This document shows, in pieces, positions 53,036 to 62,171 of a stretch of DNA of 64,000 nucleotides. The stretch covers positions 27,795-91,794 of the forward strand of contig JAICUB010000028.1 in NCBI GenBank assembly GCA_025936045.1. The letters run 5' to 3'. Source of the stretch: Polyangiaceae bacterium (lineage in GTDB: Bacteria > Myxococcota_A > Polyangia > Polyangiales > Polyangiaceae). The position numbers and the translations under genes are program-made. Every line of letters begins with the position of its first letter. The stretch's first letter is position 1. The notes under the pieces were generated by a model that saw only the letters and a list, made by a program, of their open reading frames with translations, made no database searches and was not told the origin of the DNA.

Positions 53036-54175
53036 GTGACGACCGCCGTCGCGTCCGGCGCCGACGCACTGCCGCTCGCGCCGAGTACTACCCGCCCGTT
53101 CGCGGAATTCTTCCTCGTGGGCGGTCTCACGCTCGTGCTCTTTCCGCTCGCGTGGCTCGCGCAGCGCTCGCTCGGGCTCGACGCGGCCGAGCTCGCCGTC
53201 GGCTTCACGACCTTTCACGCGGCGTACGTGCTCAACGACCCGCACTTCTCCGTCACGTACCTGCTCTTTTACCGGAACGCCCGCGAGCGCGTGTTCGGCT
53301 CCGCGCTCGCACCCGCCGAGCGCGCTCGTTACCTGTTCGTCGGCGCCGTCGCGCCGCTCGCGCTCTCGGCGTGGACCGTCTTCGCGATCGCGAACGGTTC
53401 GGCTCGCGCGCTCGGCGCGCTGCTCGAGCTCATGTTCGCGCTCGTCGGGTGGCACTACGTGAAGCAGGGCTTCGGCGTGCTGCTCGTGCTCGCCGGACGG
53501 CGCGGCGTGCGCTTCGGCGCGAGCGAACGCAAAATTCTGCTGTTCCACGCGCTCAGCGGCTGGGCGTTCGCCTGGGCGAATCCCGCGGCGCCGCGTCGCG
53601 AAGTGGAAGAGAAGGGCGTCGTGTACACGGCGCTCGCGCACCCGCGGGCGCTCGAGCTCATAACGGGCGTGGCTTTCGCTGCGAGCGCATGCTTGCTCGT
53701 CGCCATGCTCGTGCAGAAAGCGCGGCGGGAGCAGCGCCCGCCGCCGGTCGTGCCGCTCGTCGGGTTTCTCGCGAGCATCTGGGCTTGGAGCATCTTCTCG
53801 AGCGCCGATCCTCTGATGCTCTATGTGGTGCCGGCGCTCCATTCGCTCCAGTACCTCTATTTCGTGTGGCTCTTGCGGCGGAACGAAGCGCGCGAGGCCG
53901 AAGCGGCGCCGAACTTCGGTCGCCCCACCCATCAAAAACTACTCACGCTCGGCGCCGCCGCGCTGCTGCTCGGCATCGTTCAATTTCACCTGGGCCCGTC
54001 GCTGCTCGACGCGTCGCGGCTGCTGCTTCCGCGGGGCGCGCCGCTCGCTCTGGCCGAGCTTGGTCCGACGCCTTGGTTTGCCGGTCTCTACGCGATCGTC
54101 AACATCCACCACTACTTGATGGACACCGTGATCTGGCGCCGTGAAAATCCCGAGACGCGTTACCTTTACCGTTGA
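53036..54175 (+). CDS. Polytopic membrane protein with His motifs
   Basis: About 379 residues from GTG 53036. About nine membrane helices are visible (FFLVGGLTLVLFPLAWL, ELMFALVGWHYVKQGFGVLLVL, LLTLGAAALLLGIVQFHL). Conserved-looking His motifs sit inside them: FHAAYVLNDPHFSVTY, GWHYVKQGFG, and NIHHYLMDTVIWRR at the C-terminus. The HHY-LMD-x-x-IW ending recalls a family of integral membrane proteins of unknown function found in Myxococcota and relatives. The His set could bind metal or heme. It is divergent from the vWA lipoprotein gene. Confidence 0.8.
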   Translation: MTTAVASGADALPLAPSTTRPFAEFFLVGGLTLVLFPLAWLAQRSLGLDAAELAVGFTTFHAAYVLNDPHFSVTYLLFYRNARERVFGSALAPAERARYLFVGAVAPLALSAWTVFAIANGSARALGALLELMFALVGWHYVKQGFGVLLVLAGRRGVRFGASERKILLFHALSGWAFAWANPAAPRREVEEKGVVYTALAHPRALELITGVAFAASACLLVAMLVQKARREQRPPPVVPLVGFLASIWAWSIFSSADPLMLYVVPALHSLQYLYFVWLLRRNEAREAEAAPNFGRPTHQKLLTLGAAALLLGIVQFHLGPSLLDASRLLLPRGAPLALAELGPTPWFAGLYAIVNIHHYLMDTVIWRRENPETRYLYR

Positions 54176-54307
54176 AGCATAAAACTATCCGCTTGGAACG
54201 TACCCAGAGCCGTTGAGGGCAGGCACGCTGCGAAGCTCGTTCCCGACCAAGCAGCAGAAACGCTAGCTCTTGCGTTCTCCTCCCCGCCATGGCCAAACGG
54301 CGGTCAA

Positions 54308-55435
54308 GTGGCCGTCCAGCGCTTCGCGAATATCGCCAAAGAATTCCGGGCGCTCCCCCGCGTGGATCGTGCGCTGCCGGACCTCTTGCGCGCGGCCATG
54401 CGCGTGACGCTGGGAGCGGTTCCAGCGGACGGCTGGGCGGTGCTGACGCTCGATCCGGCGACGCTGCTCGCGACGGGCGGCGCCCACGAACATAAGCTCT
54501 CCGCGGGAGCGCGCCGTCAATTCTACGAGCTCGAGTACGGCGAAGAAGACGTGAACCGCTTCGCCGCGCTGACGCGCGAGCTCACGCCCGTGGGGTCGCT
54601 CTCCGAGGCGACCAAGGGCGAGCGCACGCGAAGCATCCGCTACCGTGAGGTGATGGCGCCCGCCGGCTACGAACACGAGCTCCGCGCGGTGCTGCGCTCG
54701 GCCAAGCACACGTGGGGCGCGCTCTTTCTGTGGCGTCGCGCGAAGCAACCGGACTTCGTGAATGCGGAGGAAGGGCTCGTGCGCGAGCTCGCCGACGCGT
54801 TCGGAGACGCGATTCGCGCGACGTTGCGCGCGACCGGCCTCGCGGAAGACACGCGGAGCAACCGCGCCATCCTCGTGGTCGCGCCCGATCACGCGATCGT
54901 TTCGGCGTCACCGGCTGCGTCCGTGTGGCTCGCCGAGCTCGCGACGGACGGCGCGAAAGACACGGGCTGGCTGCCGCATACGGTGCGTTCGACCGTGAAC
55001 GGGGCGCGCCGTGGCATCGAGCGCGGGGGGCAGACGATGGCGCACGTGCGCGTTCGCGGCGCCTCGGGTCAATGGCTCACCGTGCATGCGACCGTACTCG
55101 GCGACGGCAATGCCGTCGTCACCATCGACGAGGGGCGCGTGCTGCCGATCGCGGCGCGCATCCTCTCCTCCTACGGCCTGTCGGCGAGTGAAGGGGACGT
55201 GCTTCGCGATCTCCTGCACGGGCTCGAGGACGCGTACATCGTCGAGCGCGCCGGCACGAGCCTCGACGCCGTCCGCTCCGACATCGATGCGGTGGTCCAC
55301 AAGCTCGGCATGACGAGCCGCTCCGAGCTCCCGAAGAAGCTCTTCTTCGATCACTACTTCGAGCGGGCAGAAGCGGGCGCGCGGCTCGGCGCGGACGGCT
55401 ACTTCGCTCCGGCCTCGGTCGCGGGCGGCGGGTAG
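54308..55435 (+). CDS. GAF-like sensor with LuxR-type C-terminal helices
   Basis: About 375 residues from GTG 54308. The N-terminal 190 residues resemble a GAF domain (GWAVLTLDPATLLATGG, KHTWGALFLWRRAKQPDFVN). A middle PAS-like part follows (ILVVAPDHAIVSASPAASVWLAEL). The end has a LuxR-like helix set in degenerate form: LSASEGDVLRDLLHGLEDA, then VERAGTSLDAVRSDIDAVVHKLGMTSRSEL. It is probably a transcription regulator with a cytoplasmic ligand site. Its last 37 bases overlap the end of the convergent lipoprotein gene. Confidence 0.8.
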   Translation: MAVQRFANIAKEFRALPRVDRALPDLLRAAMRVTLGAVPADGWAVLTLDPATLLATGGAHEHKLSAGARRQFYELEYGEEDVNRFAALTRELTPVGSLSEATKGERTRSIRYREVMAPAGYEHELRAVLRSAKHTWGALFLWRRAKQPDFVNAEEGLVRELADAFGDAIRATLRATGLAEDTRSNRAILVVAPDHAIVSASPAASVWLAELATDGAKDTGWLPHTVRSTVNGARRGIERGGQTMAHVRVRGASGQWLTVHATVLGDGNAVVTIDEGRVLPIAARILSSYGLSASEGDVLRDLLHGLEDAYIVERAGTSLDAVRSDIDAVVHKLGMTSRSELPKKLFFDHYFERAEAGARLGADGYFAPASVAGGG

Positions 55436-56336
55436 AGCTCGAGGGTCAGCCGCGCGTGCAGGCTGGAGAGCGGGCGCTCGCCGGCCGTAGCCGGTTCCGC
55501 GTCGAACGAAAGCGCGGTTCGCAGCGTGTGAAGTGCGTCGAGCACCCGCTCGAGCGGCGAGCCCAGCACCGGAAGCTCCGGGAAAACCGGCGCGTTCGGC
55601 GTGCCGCGGTCGGGGTCGCGAATGCCGTCGGGGGCGAGGGCGTAGCTTTGTCCCGACGGCGAGACGACGACCGTGCCGAGGTATTGGCGCATGAGCAAGC
55701 GCGCCGCGGCGGCGTCGCCCGTCTGATCCGGCGCACCGAGCAACACCGAGCCCGCGAGCAACCGTGCCTCGCGCTCGTCGTCGTACGCTGCCCCGCCGGC
55801 GAGCCAGGCGACGGTGCGAAGGAGTGCGTCGTCCGGCTTGGTCCCGAGCTCGACGAGGAGCTGAGCGGCGTTCTTGGGCGCCGCCGCGCTCGACGCGAGG
55901 CTCGTCGGAGGATGATCCGTGACGAGGTCGAGCGCCTCGTGCAGCACCGCTTCGTTCAGCGAGAGCACGAGCGCGTGCTCCGTGAGCGCGTAGTAGAGCG
56001 CGCCACGGATGCCGTCCTCGTAAAAGCGCACCGCCACGACCTCGTTGCCGCGATAGTCCGGCGCGCGCCCCCATTCGAGCGCGCCGGGGGGTCGTCGGCG
56101 CGCCCGAAGAGCGTCGCCTCGCGCGCGGGATCCGTCACGGGCTTCAGCGCTCCGGTCCGGAGCGGCGGCACACTCGGCTCCGGCGCGGGGGACGACGCCG
56201 TCACCACGACCGCCGAGCCCGCCGGCGCTGCCTTCTTCGCCGGCGTCGCGGGCGCCTTCTCGGCAGGCCCGCACCCCGCGAGCGCCGCCGCCAACATGCA
56301 AATTCGTGCCCGTCGTCCCTCGGCGCCCGTCAGCAT
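55399..56336 (-). pseudogene. Lipoprotein gene with apparent frameshift
   Basis: Read on the minus strand, the first part (from 56336) gives a lipoprotein start with lipobox LAGC and a Pro/Ala spacer up to TLFGRADDPP. The natural continuation (EWGRAPDYRGNEVVAVRFYEDGIRGALYY and so on to 55399) lies in a different frame. One extra base in the run of six Gs at 56096-56101 (Cs on the minus strand) would join them into a 312-residue protein reading DDPPGALEWGRAP. The downstream half reads as an ordinary folded domain. The cause may be a real mutation, phase-variable slippage or a sequencing error. Its end overlaps the convergent regulator gene by 37 bases. Confidence 0.75.
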
Positions 56337-56496
56337 GCCGCCCAGGATAGCGCGAGAATCGTTGAAGAAACCGCTGGCCTTCGCACAGCTTCAGTGCTTT
56401 TCCACCGGTCCGTGCTACGGCTGCGCCCCTCGCGGCTTCCCTTTTCGGGGCCGTTTGGCTACTTCGCCGCCCTAACCCAACTCCCGGAACATTCCT

Positions 56497-58632
56497 GTGG
56501 CAACTCGTATCCCCCTCGAACGCATCCGCAACATCGGCATCTCGGCCCACATCGACTCCGGCAAGACGACGCTCACCGAGCGCATCCTCTTCTACACCGG
56601 TCGCATCCACGCCATCCACGAGGTGCGCGGCAAGGACGGCGTCGGCGCGAAGATGGACTCGATGGACCTCGAGCGCGAAAAGGGCATCACCATCCAGTCC
56701 GCGGCGACCTACTGCGTCTGGAAGGGCTCCAAGGGCCAGTTCGACGACATCAACATCAACATCATCGACACCCCCGGCCACGTCGATTTCACGATCGAGG
56801 TCGAACGCGCCCTGCGCGTGCTCGACGGCGCCATCCTCGTGCTCGACTCGGGCAAGGGCGTGCAGAGCCAGTCGATCACCGTCGATCGTCAGATGAAGCG
56901 CTACCGCGTTCCGCGCATCGCCTTCGTCAACAAGATGGACAACCCGGGCGCCAACTACGAGCGCGTCGCCGACATGCTCAAGGAGAAGCTCGGCCATCAC
57001 CCGGTGAAGCTGCAGGTGCCGATCGGCGCCGAAGACAAGTTCCAGGGCCTGATCGATCCGATCATCGGCAAGGCGTACTACTTCGACGGTGAAGACGGCG
57101 AGGTCGTGCGCGAAGCCGAAGTCCCTGCCGAGTTCGCCGAGGCCACCAAGGCCGCGCGGGAACTGATCGTGTCACAGGTGGCGGACGTCGACGACACGCT
57201 CGCCGAAAAGTTCATCAACGAAGAGCCCGTCTCGAACGACGAGCTCAAGGCGGCCATTCGCCGCGCCACGCTCGCGCTCAAGATGACGCCGGTGATGTGC
57301 GGCTCCGCCATCCGCAACAAGGGCGTTCAGCTCTTGCTCGACGGCGTCGTCGAGTACTTGCCGAACCCGACCGAGGTCGTGAACGAGGGCCACGACCAGG
57401 ACAAGAACGAAGAGAAGGTCGTGATCGAGTCCGACTCGAGCAAGCCCTTCGTCGGCTTGGCCTTCAAGCTGCAGCAGGATAAATACGGCCAGCTCACTTA
57501 TTTCCGCATCTATCAGGGCTCCGTCACCTCGGGCGACACCATCTTCAACATCTCGAACGAGCGCCGGAAGGTCCGCGTCCCGCGCATGTTCCGCATGCAC
57601 TCCGACGATCGCGAAGAGCTCCAGACGGCGGAAGCCGGCGACATCGTCGCTTTCTACGGCGTCGAAGCGAGCTCGGGTGAGACGTTCACCGACGGCAAGC
57701 AGAACATCACGCTCACGTCGATGCACGTTCCCCCGCCGGTGATCTCGCTCGCCGTGGCGCCGAAGGATCGCGCAGCCGAGGCGAATTTCTCGAAGGCGCT
57801 GAACCGCTTCACCAAGGAAGACCCGACCTTCCGCGTCCACCAGGACGAAGAGTCACAGCAGACGATCATCAGCGGCATGGGTGAGCTCCACCTCGACATC
57901 TACATGGAGCGCATGCGCCGCGAGTACAACTGCGACGTCATCGCGGGCAAGCCGCAAGTCGCCTACCGCGAGACGGTCACGCAGCGCGCCGAGATCGCCT
58001 ACACGCACAAGAAGCAGACGGGCGGCTCCGGCCAATACGGCAAGATCGGCGGCTTCATGGAGCCGCTGCCGGCCGACGCCATCGAAACCTACGAGTTCGT
58101 CGACGAGATCGTCGGCGGCGCGATTCCGAAAGAGTTCATCGGAGCCTGTGACAAGGGCTTCAAGGAAGCGATCAAACGCGGCGCCCTCATCGGCTTCCCC
58201 GTCGTCGGCGTGCGCGTGACCATCAACGACGGCGCGTCCCACGCGGTCGACTCCTCCGAAATGGCGTTCAAGACCGCCGCGCTCATGGGCTTCCGGGAGG
58301 CGTATCCGAAGGCGAAGCCCACCATCCTCGAGCCCATCATGAAGGTCGAGGTCGAGGCGCCGGTCGAGTTCCAGGGCTCGGTCGTGGGCCAGGTGAACCA
58401 GCGCCGCGGCGTGATCTTGGAAACCGTGAGCTCCGACGTCGTCACGATCACGGCGCAGGTCCCGCTCAACGCCATGTTCGGCTACTCGACGGATCTTCGC
58501 TCCGCGACGCAGGGCAAGGGCAACTACACGATGGAGTTTGCCCACTACGCGCCCGTGCCGAAGCAAGAGCAAGAGGTCATGATCAAGGAGTATCGCGAGA
58601 AGCAGGCGAAGGAAGCCGCCGCTCGCAAGTAG
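56497..58632 (+). CDS. fusA: Translation elongation factor G (EFG1 subtype)
   Basis: About 711 residues from GTG 56497. GTPase motifs are [12 protein letters not shown] (P-loop), [18 protein letters not shown] and NKMD. Later domains have the EF-G core ([49 protein letters not shown] ending). The [10 protein letters not shown] variant, in place of M-A-H-I-D-A-G-K-T-T, marks the EFG1 type that resembles the mitochondrial translocase and is found in Deltaproteobacteria-related and other lineages. It catalyses ribosomal translocation. It is monocistronic here. Confidence 0.97.
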   Translation: MATRIPLERIRNIGISAHIDSGKTTLTERILFYTGRIHAIHEVRGKDGVGAKMDSMDLEREKGITIQSAATYCVWKGSKGQFDDININIIDTPGHVDFTIEVERALRVLDGAILVLDSGKGVQSQSITVDRQMKRYRVPRIAFVNKMDNPGANYERVADMLKEKLGHHPVKLQVPIGAEDKFQGLIDPIIGKAYYFDGEDGEVVREAEVPAEFAEATKAARELIVSQVADVDDTLAEKFINEEPVSNDELKAAIRRATLALKMTPVMCGSAIRNKGVQLLLDGVVEYLPNPTEVVNEGHDQDKNEEKVVIESDSSKPFVGLAFKLQQDKYGQLTYFRIYQGSVTSGDTIFNISNERRKVRVPRMFRMHSDDREELQTAEAGDIVAFYGVEASSGETFTDGKQNITLTSMHVPPPVISLAVAPKDRAAEANFSKALNRFTKEDPTFRVHQDEESQQTIISGMGELHLDIYMERMRREYNCDVIAGKPQVAYRETVTQRAEIAYTHKKQTGGSGQYGKIGGFMEPLPADAIETYEFVDEIVGGAIPKEFIGACDKGFKEAIKRGALIGFPVVGVRVTINDGASHAVDSSEMAFKTAALMGFREAYPKAKPTILEPIMKVEVEAPVEFQGSVVGQVNQRRGVILETVSSDVVTITAQVPLNAMFGYSTDLRSATQGKGNYTMEFAHYAPVPKQEQEVMIKEYREKQAKEAAARK

Positions 58633-58642
58633 CCCGTCGATG

Positions 58643-58662
58643 GGGTGTCAGTCTTGGCACCC
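58643..58662 (+). terminator. Hairpin after fusA
   Basis: GGGTGTCA and TGGCACCC pair over eight bases (one G-U) around a 4-base GTCT loop, 10 bases after the fusA stop. No T-run follows. It sits in the 98-base gap before the SDR gene and could end the fusA transcript. Confidence 0.55.
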
Positions 58663-58730
58663 GCCCTCGTCCCAAGGAAGGGAAGGGCGCAAGCGGGTCG
58701 CCCAGTGTCTCGGAGTTACCCGCCCACTGC

Positions 58731-60440
58731 ATGCCACCTAGTGCCGCGCTGATTGCAGAATGCCTCAAGGTGCTCGAGTCCCTCCTCGAGCACCGCGAGG
58801 ATCTGCTCGAAATCGACCTGAAGACGCGCAAACGCCTGCTGGAAGCCGCGGGGCGCCTGGCGCAGCCGGATCGCTCCGAGCAGCGCTACCTCGCGCGCGC
58901 GTCGCGCAAGAAGAAACGCCGCGACGTGAAGGCCGCGGACGAGGCGCTGCTCAGCCGCGCCGGCATCCGTAAGAAGCGCCTCGAGCCCGTATTCATCACG
59001 CCGGACCCGAGCGCGCTCGCCGGTGCGGGCGGCGGCGTGTACGAGTCCGACGTCCCGACCGAGCCGTCGAACCTCTTGCCGGCCCTCGGAGCGACGCAGG
59101 AGGCGAGCGCGGTGCACGAGACGAGCGGCGTGCACGAGACGCAGAGCGTGTTCGCGACGCTCACCGCCGCGACCGAGCCTGCGCCGGAGGACGGCGAGCG
59201 CTTGCGCGACGCGCGCGTCTGTTACGTCTGCAAACAGGCGCGCGACCGCGTGCACTTCTTCTACGACCAGCTCTGCGTCGAGTGCGGCGACTTCAACTAC
59301 GCGAAGCGCTCGCAGACGGCGAACCTCGACGGTCGCACGGCGCTCATCAGCGGCGCGCGCGTGAAGATCGGCTACCAAGCCGCGATCTTGCTCTTGCGCG
59401 CGGGCGCTCGCGTCATCGTCACGACGCGCTTTCCGCGTGACGCGGCGCGCCGCTACGCCGCCGAACGCGACTACGAGGACTGGCGACATCGCCTCGCGAT
59501 TTACGGCCTCGATCTACGCCATACCCCGAGCGTGGAGGCGTTCTCGCGCCACCTCGCCGAGCGCGAACAGCGCCTGGACTTCATGCTCCACAACGCCTGC
59601 CAGACGGTGCGGCGACCGGCCGGCTTCTACGGCCACCTGATGGTCGGCGAGCTCGGGGCGCTCGAATCGAGCTCGGTGCCCGAGCGGGCCCGAGCGCTCC
59701 TCGTCGATCACGAAGCGCTCACGGCCGCGCGCAAGAAGCTCGCGAACGGCTCCGCCGCGGGGTCGCCGTCGCTGGACGGCGAGCTCGTTCGAGCGCACGA
59801 CGTGTCGGACGGCCACGGGGCCGCTCCCGTCGGTTTGTCGGCGTCGGCGGCGCTCTCGCAGCTCGAGCTTTTGCCCGAGGACCGCGAGAAGAGCGAGCTC
59901 ATCTTCCCGCGCGGCGAGCTCGATCAGGACCAGCAGCAGATCGACCGCCGCGGCATCAACAGCTGGCGGCTCGCGCTCGACGAGGTAGGCACCGTGGAGC
60001 TGCTCGAGGTGCAGCTCGTGAACAGCATCGCGCCCTTCGTGCTCAACGCGCGCTTGAAGTCGTTGATGCTGCGCGAGCGCACGTTCGACAAGCACATCGT
60101 CAACGTCTCCGCGATGGAGGGCCAGTTTTATCGGCGCTTCAAGACCGACAAGCACCCCCACACCAACATGGCCAAAGCCGCGCTCAACATGATGACGCGC
60201 ACCTCCGCGTCCGACTACGCCAAGGACGGCATCTTCATGAACAGCGTCGATACCGGCTGGGTCACCGACGAGGACCCCGCGCACATCGCCGCGCGAAAAA
60301 CGGCCGAAAACGGCTTCCACCCGCCCCTCGACATCGTGGACGGCGCTGCCCGTATCGTCGACCCCATCTTCGACGGGATCAACACCGGCCGGCACCTCTG
60401 GGGTCAATTCCTGAAGGACTATCGGCCCGCGGCTTGGTAA
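58731..60440 (+). CDS. Short-chain dehydrogenase-like protein with zinc ribbon and altered active site
   Basis: About 569 residues. The N-terminal 160 residues are helical and basic. A C-x2-C-x14-C-x2-C ribbon (C164, C167, C182, C185) precedes the SDR domain, whose nucleotide loop reads ALISGARVKIGYQAA. Within the SDR core a long insertion (about residues 305-400) includes a Ser/Ala/Gly-rich stretch. The usual Tyr-x-x-x-Lys is replaced by TNMAK: the Ser (NVSAMEG) and Lys remain but Tyr is Thr. It therefore may bind NAD(P) without ordinary SDR chemistry. A small protein gene and an acyl-CoA-binding protein gene follow within 12 bases each. Confidence 0.85.
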   Translation: MPPSAALIAECLKVLESLLEHREDLLEIDLKTRKRLLEAAGRLAQPDRSEQRYLARASRKKKRRDVKAADEALLSRAGIRKKRLEPVFITPDPSALAGAGGGVYESDVPTEPSNLLPALGATQEASAVHETSGVHETQSVFATLTAATEPAPEDGERLRDARVCYVCKQARDRVHFFYDQLCVECGDFNYAKRSQTANLDGRTALISGARVKIGYQAAILLLRAGARVIVTTRFPRDAARRYAAERDYEDWRHRLAIYGLDLRHTPSVEAFSRHLAEREQRLDFMLHNACQTVRRPAGFYGHLMVGELGALESSSVPERARALLVDHEALTAARKKLANGSAAGSPSLDGELVRAHDVSDGHGAAPVGLSASAALSQLELLPEDREKSELIFPRGELDQDQQQIDRRGINSWRLALDEVGTVELLEVQLVNSIAPFVLNARLKSLMLRERTFDKHIVNVSAMEGQFYRRFKTDKHPHTNMAKAALNMMTRTSASDYAKDGIFMNSVDTGWVTDEDPAHIAARKTAENGFHPPLDIVDGAARIVDPIFDGINTGRHLWGQFLKDYRPAAW

Positions 60441-60451
60441 AATCCGCGGGC

Positions 60452-60676
60452 ATGAGCGCCCCCGACTTCGACCCCGAATACGTTTTTTCGCACCACCACG
60501 CGACGCCGGAAAAGCTCAAGACGTACGAGCTCATCCACGAGTCCGCCAAGCAGTTCGCGAAGGTCATGCTCGAACGCGTGCCGGAAGGCGTGGACCGCGT
60601 GACGGCGCTCCGGCTCCTGCGTGAAGCCTCGATGATGGCGTGCGCGGCCGTTTCCCTCGACGGCAGGCTCAGGTAG
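60452..60676 (+). CDS. Small Acb2/Tad1-hairpin-like protein
   Basis: About 74 residues from ATG 60452. The pattern YVFSHHHATPEKLKTYELI, AKQFAKVMLERVP and a C-terminal helix ALRLLREASMMACAAVSLDG resembles the helical-hairpin small proteins of phages grouped as Acb2/Tad1-like. Several of these bind cyclic nucleotides to block defence signalling. In those the last helix typically has LEEAxMWANAAIA, close to the segment here. The match is by pattern memory only. It lies 11 bases after the SDR gene and six before the ACBP gene, so it is likely in one operon. Confidence 0.55.
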   Translation: MSAPDFDPEYVFSHHHATPEKLKTYELIHESAKQFAKVMLERVPEGVDRVTALRLLREASMMACAAVSLDGRLR

Positions 60677-60682
60677 CTCGGC

Positions 60683-60946
60683 ATGGCTCTCGCAGAGGAT
60701 TTCGCGGCGGCGCAAACGCGCGTCCGCTCGCTCTCGAAAACGCCCGATCCGTCCGAGCTCCTCGAGCTCTACGCCTGGTACAAGCAGGGCTCGAACGGGG
60801 ACGTGCAGGGCAGTCGTCCCGGCATGCTCGACTTCAAGGGCCGCGCCAAATACGACGCCTGGGCCGCGAAGAAGGGCACCGCGAAGGACGCGGCGCAACG
60901 CGCGTACGTCGAGTTCGCCGGCACGCTCGCGAGCAAGTACGGCTGA
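60683..60946 (+). CDS. Acyl-CoA-binding protein
   Basis: About 87 residues, the standard ACBP length. Conserved positions are visible: DFAAAQTRVRSLSKTPDPSE, then LYAWYKQGSNGDV, RPGMLDFKGRAKYDAW and AYVEFAGTLASKYG (the YKQ, KGRAKxDAW and Y residues that line the acyl-CoA site). ACBPs are common in eukaryotes and patchy in bacteria. It buffers and delivers acyl-CoA. It ends the SDR/small protein/ACBP gene set, which suggests that the SDR-like protein handles an acyl or lipid substrate. Confidence 0.93.
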   Translation: MALAEDFAAAQTRVRSLSKTPDPSELLELYAWYKQGSNGDVQGSRPGMLDFKGRAKYDAWAAKKGTAKDAAQRAYVEFAGTLASKYG

Positions 60947-60987
60947 GCTCGGTGCTCGGCATCGGCGCGGGGCTCCCGTGTCGAAGC

Positions 60988-61419
60988 TCACGCTTCGAGC
61001 GGATTGACCCAGCGCACGCCCTCGAAGCGCGCGAAATCTCGATCGTTCGAGTAAACCTCGCCCTGGTGTTCGAGTGCGTGCGCGGCGATTTGGACGTCGG
61101 TCGTGAGATTCGCGCCGGTACCCAACCGCTCGAGTAGCCCGAACGCGAGCTCGAGGTGACGGCTACCCGGCACCAGAACGGTCACCACGTCCCGAGCCAG
61201 CCAGCTTCGTACGCGTCCTAGAGCGTCGTCGATCGAAAGCGGATCGCGAAAGACTCGCCTGTTCGTACTGATTCGGAGAAATCCAAAGACGCAAACGGGT
61301 GCGAGGCCGACGCGGCGCTCGCTACTCAACGTGCCTTCCCACCATTTACGCGCGCGCGCATGGGTTGGGTGCGCGTCGAGTTCGGCATACAGCAGCAGGT
61401 TAACGTCGGGAACAATCAT
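60988..61419 (-). CDS. vapC: PIN-domain toxin, VapC family
   Basis: About 143 residues beginning IVPDVNLLLYAEL, with PIN acidic residues in PDVNLLLYAELDAHP, the later TTDVQIAAHALEH, and YSNDRDFARFEGV near the end. This is the VapC-type ribonuclease fold that cleaves tRNA or rRNA. The ATG start overlaps the stop of the preceding antitoxin gene by four bases (ATGA), the normal type II toxin-antitoxin order. Confidence 0.92.
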   Translation of the reverse strand: MIVPDVNLLLYAELDAHPTHARARKWWEGTLSSERRVGLAPVCVFGFLRISTNRRVFRDPLSIDDALGRVRSWLARDVVTVLVPGSRHLELAFGLLERLGTGANLTTDVQIAAHALEHQGEVYSNDRDFARFEGVRWVNPLEA

Positions 61420-61682
61420 CGTTCGGAGCGCATCTTCGCCGTGACGGCCTCGTCCTCGAGCTCGTCCGTCAGTTTGTTGAACGACTCCGGGTCGATCCCG
61501 GGCACGAGGGCGGTCCGGTGCGGTTTTACCCGATAACGTTTCGACGAACGGGCTTGATCGCGTCGGAGCAGGCCGCGCCGCAAGGCCTCGTTGACCACCT
61601 CTTTGATTGGCTTTCGCTGTTCCGCTGCGGCGTCCTCGATGAGCTTCGCCACGTCGGGGTCGAGCGTCAAGGTGGTCCGCAT
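61416..61682 (-). CDS. vapB: VapB-type antitoxin
   Basis: About 88 residues from ATG 61682. It starts RTTLTLDPDVAKLIEDAA, a ribbon-helix-helix pattern (beta strand then EVVNEALRRGLLRR helix) for DNA binding and autoregulation. The C-terminus (PHRTALVPGIDPESFNKLTD) would wrap the toxin. It lies directly upstream of vapC and overlaps it. Reading frames that extend upstream are antisense-like and were not used. Confidence 0.9.
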   Translation of the reverse strand: MRTTLTLDPDVAKLIEDAAAEQRKPIKEVVNEALRRGLLRRDQARSSKRYRVKPHRTALVPGIDPESFNKLTDELEDEAVTAKMRSER

Positions 61683-61802
61683 GAAGGCATCATGATGCTG
61701 AGACGACGCACCGTCAAATCGCCCGGCCCTCAACGGCGCATTGACCAACTCATGACCAGACGCTGATCTCCTCCGACGTCCGTCGGCCGCTAAGTTAGGC
61801 AC

Positions 61803-62171
61803 ATGGACGCCGAACGCGCGCTGCTCGCTGCTGGAACCGTGCTCCTCGCCGGATCGTCGCTGCTCGGGTTCGTGCAACATCGCACGCGGGCGCGGCCGGA
61901 GGCGTTCGCCGCGTGGCGTGTGGTGCACGCCGGCGGTACGGCGGGCGCCGTTCAGCTGCTCGCGCTCGCGGCGGTCTGGTCGCGCTTCGGTGCGGGCGGT
62001 TCGTGGGGCGCGCTGCTCGCGGCGGGGCTCGTCGCCTCGACGTATGCGTTCTTCATCGGGCCGCTTGCACGTGCGCTCGCGTGGCGGCGGATGGCGAAAG
62101 CAATCCTCGCGGCCGGCGCCGTGGTCGCGCTGCCGACGTATCTCGCGCTGCCGCTACTCTTGCGCGGCTAG
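61803..62171 (+). CDS. Small membrane protein of unknown function
   Basis: About 122 residues with four hydrophobic helices (LLAAGTVLLAGSSLLGFV, GAVQLLALAAVW, LLAAGLVASTYAFFIGPLA, AILAAGAVVALPTYLALPLLL). A basic stretch RTRARPEAFAAWRVVHAGG lies after the first helix. No family was recognised. Its last 18 bases overlap the end of the convergent desaturase gene. Confidence 0.75.
   Translation: MDAERALLAAGTVLLAGSSLLGFVQHRTRARPEAFAAWRVVHAGGTAGAVQLLALAAVWSRFGAGGSWGALLAAGLVASTYAFFIGPLARALAWRRMAKAILAAGAVVALPTYLALPLLLRG

Noticed and set aside
56337..57000. Upstream extension of the frameshifted lipoprotein frame opposite fusA
   Set aside because: It reads antisense to the EF-G GTPase domain and has no start or lipobox.
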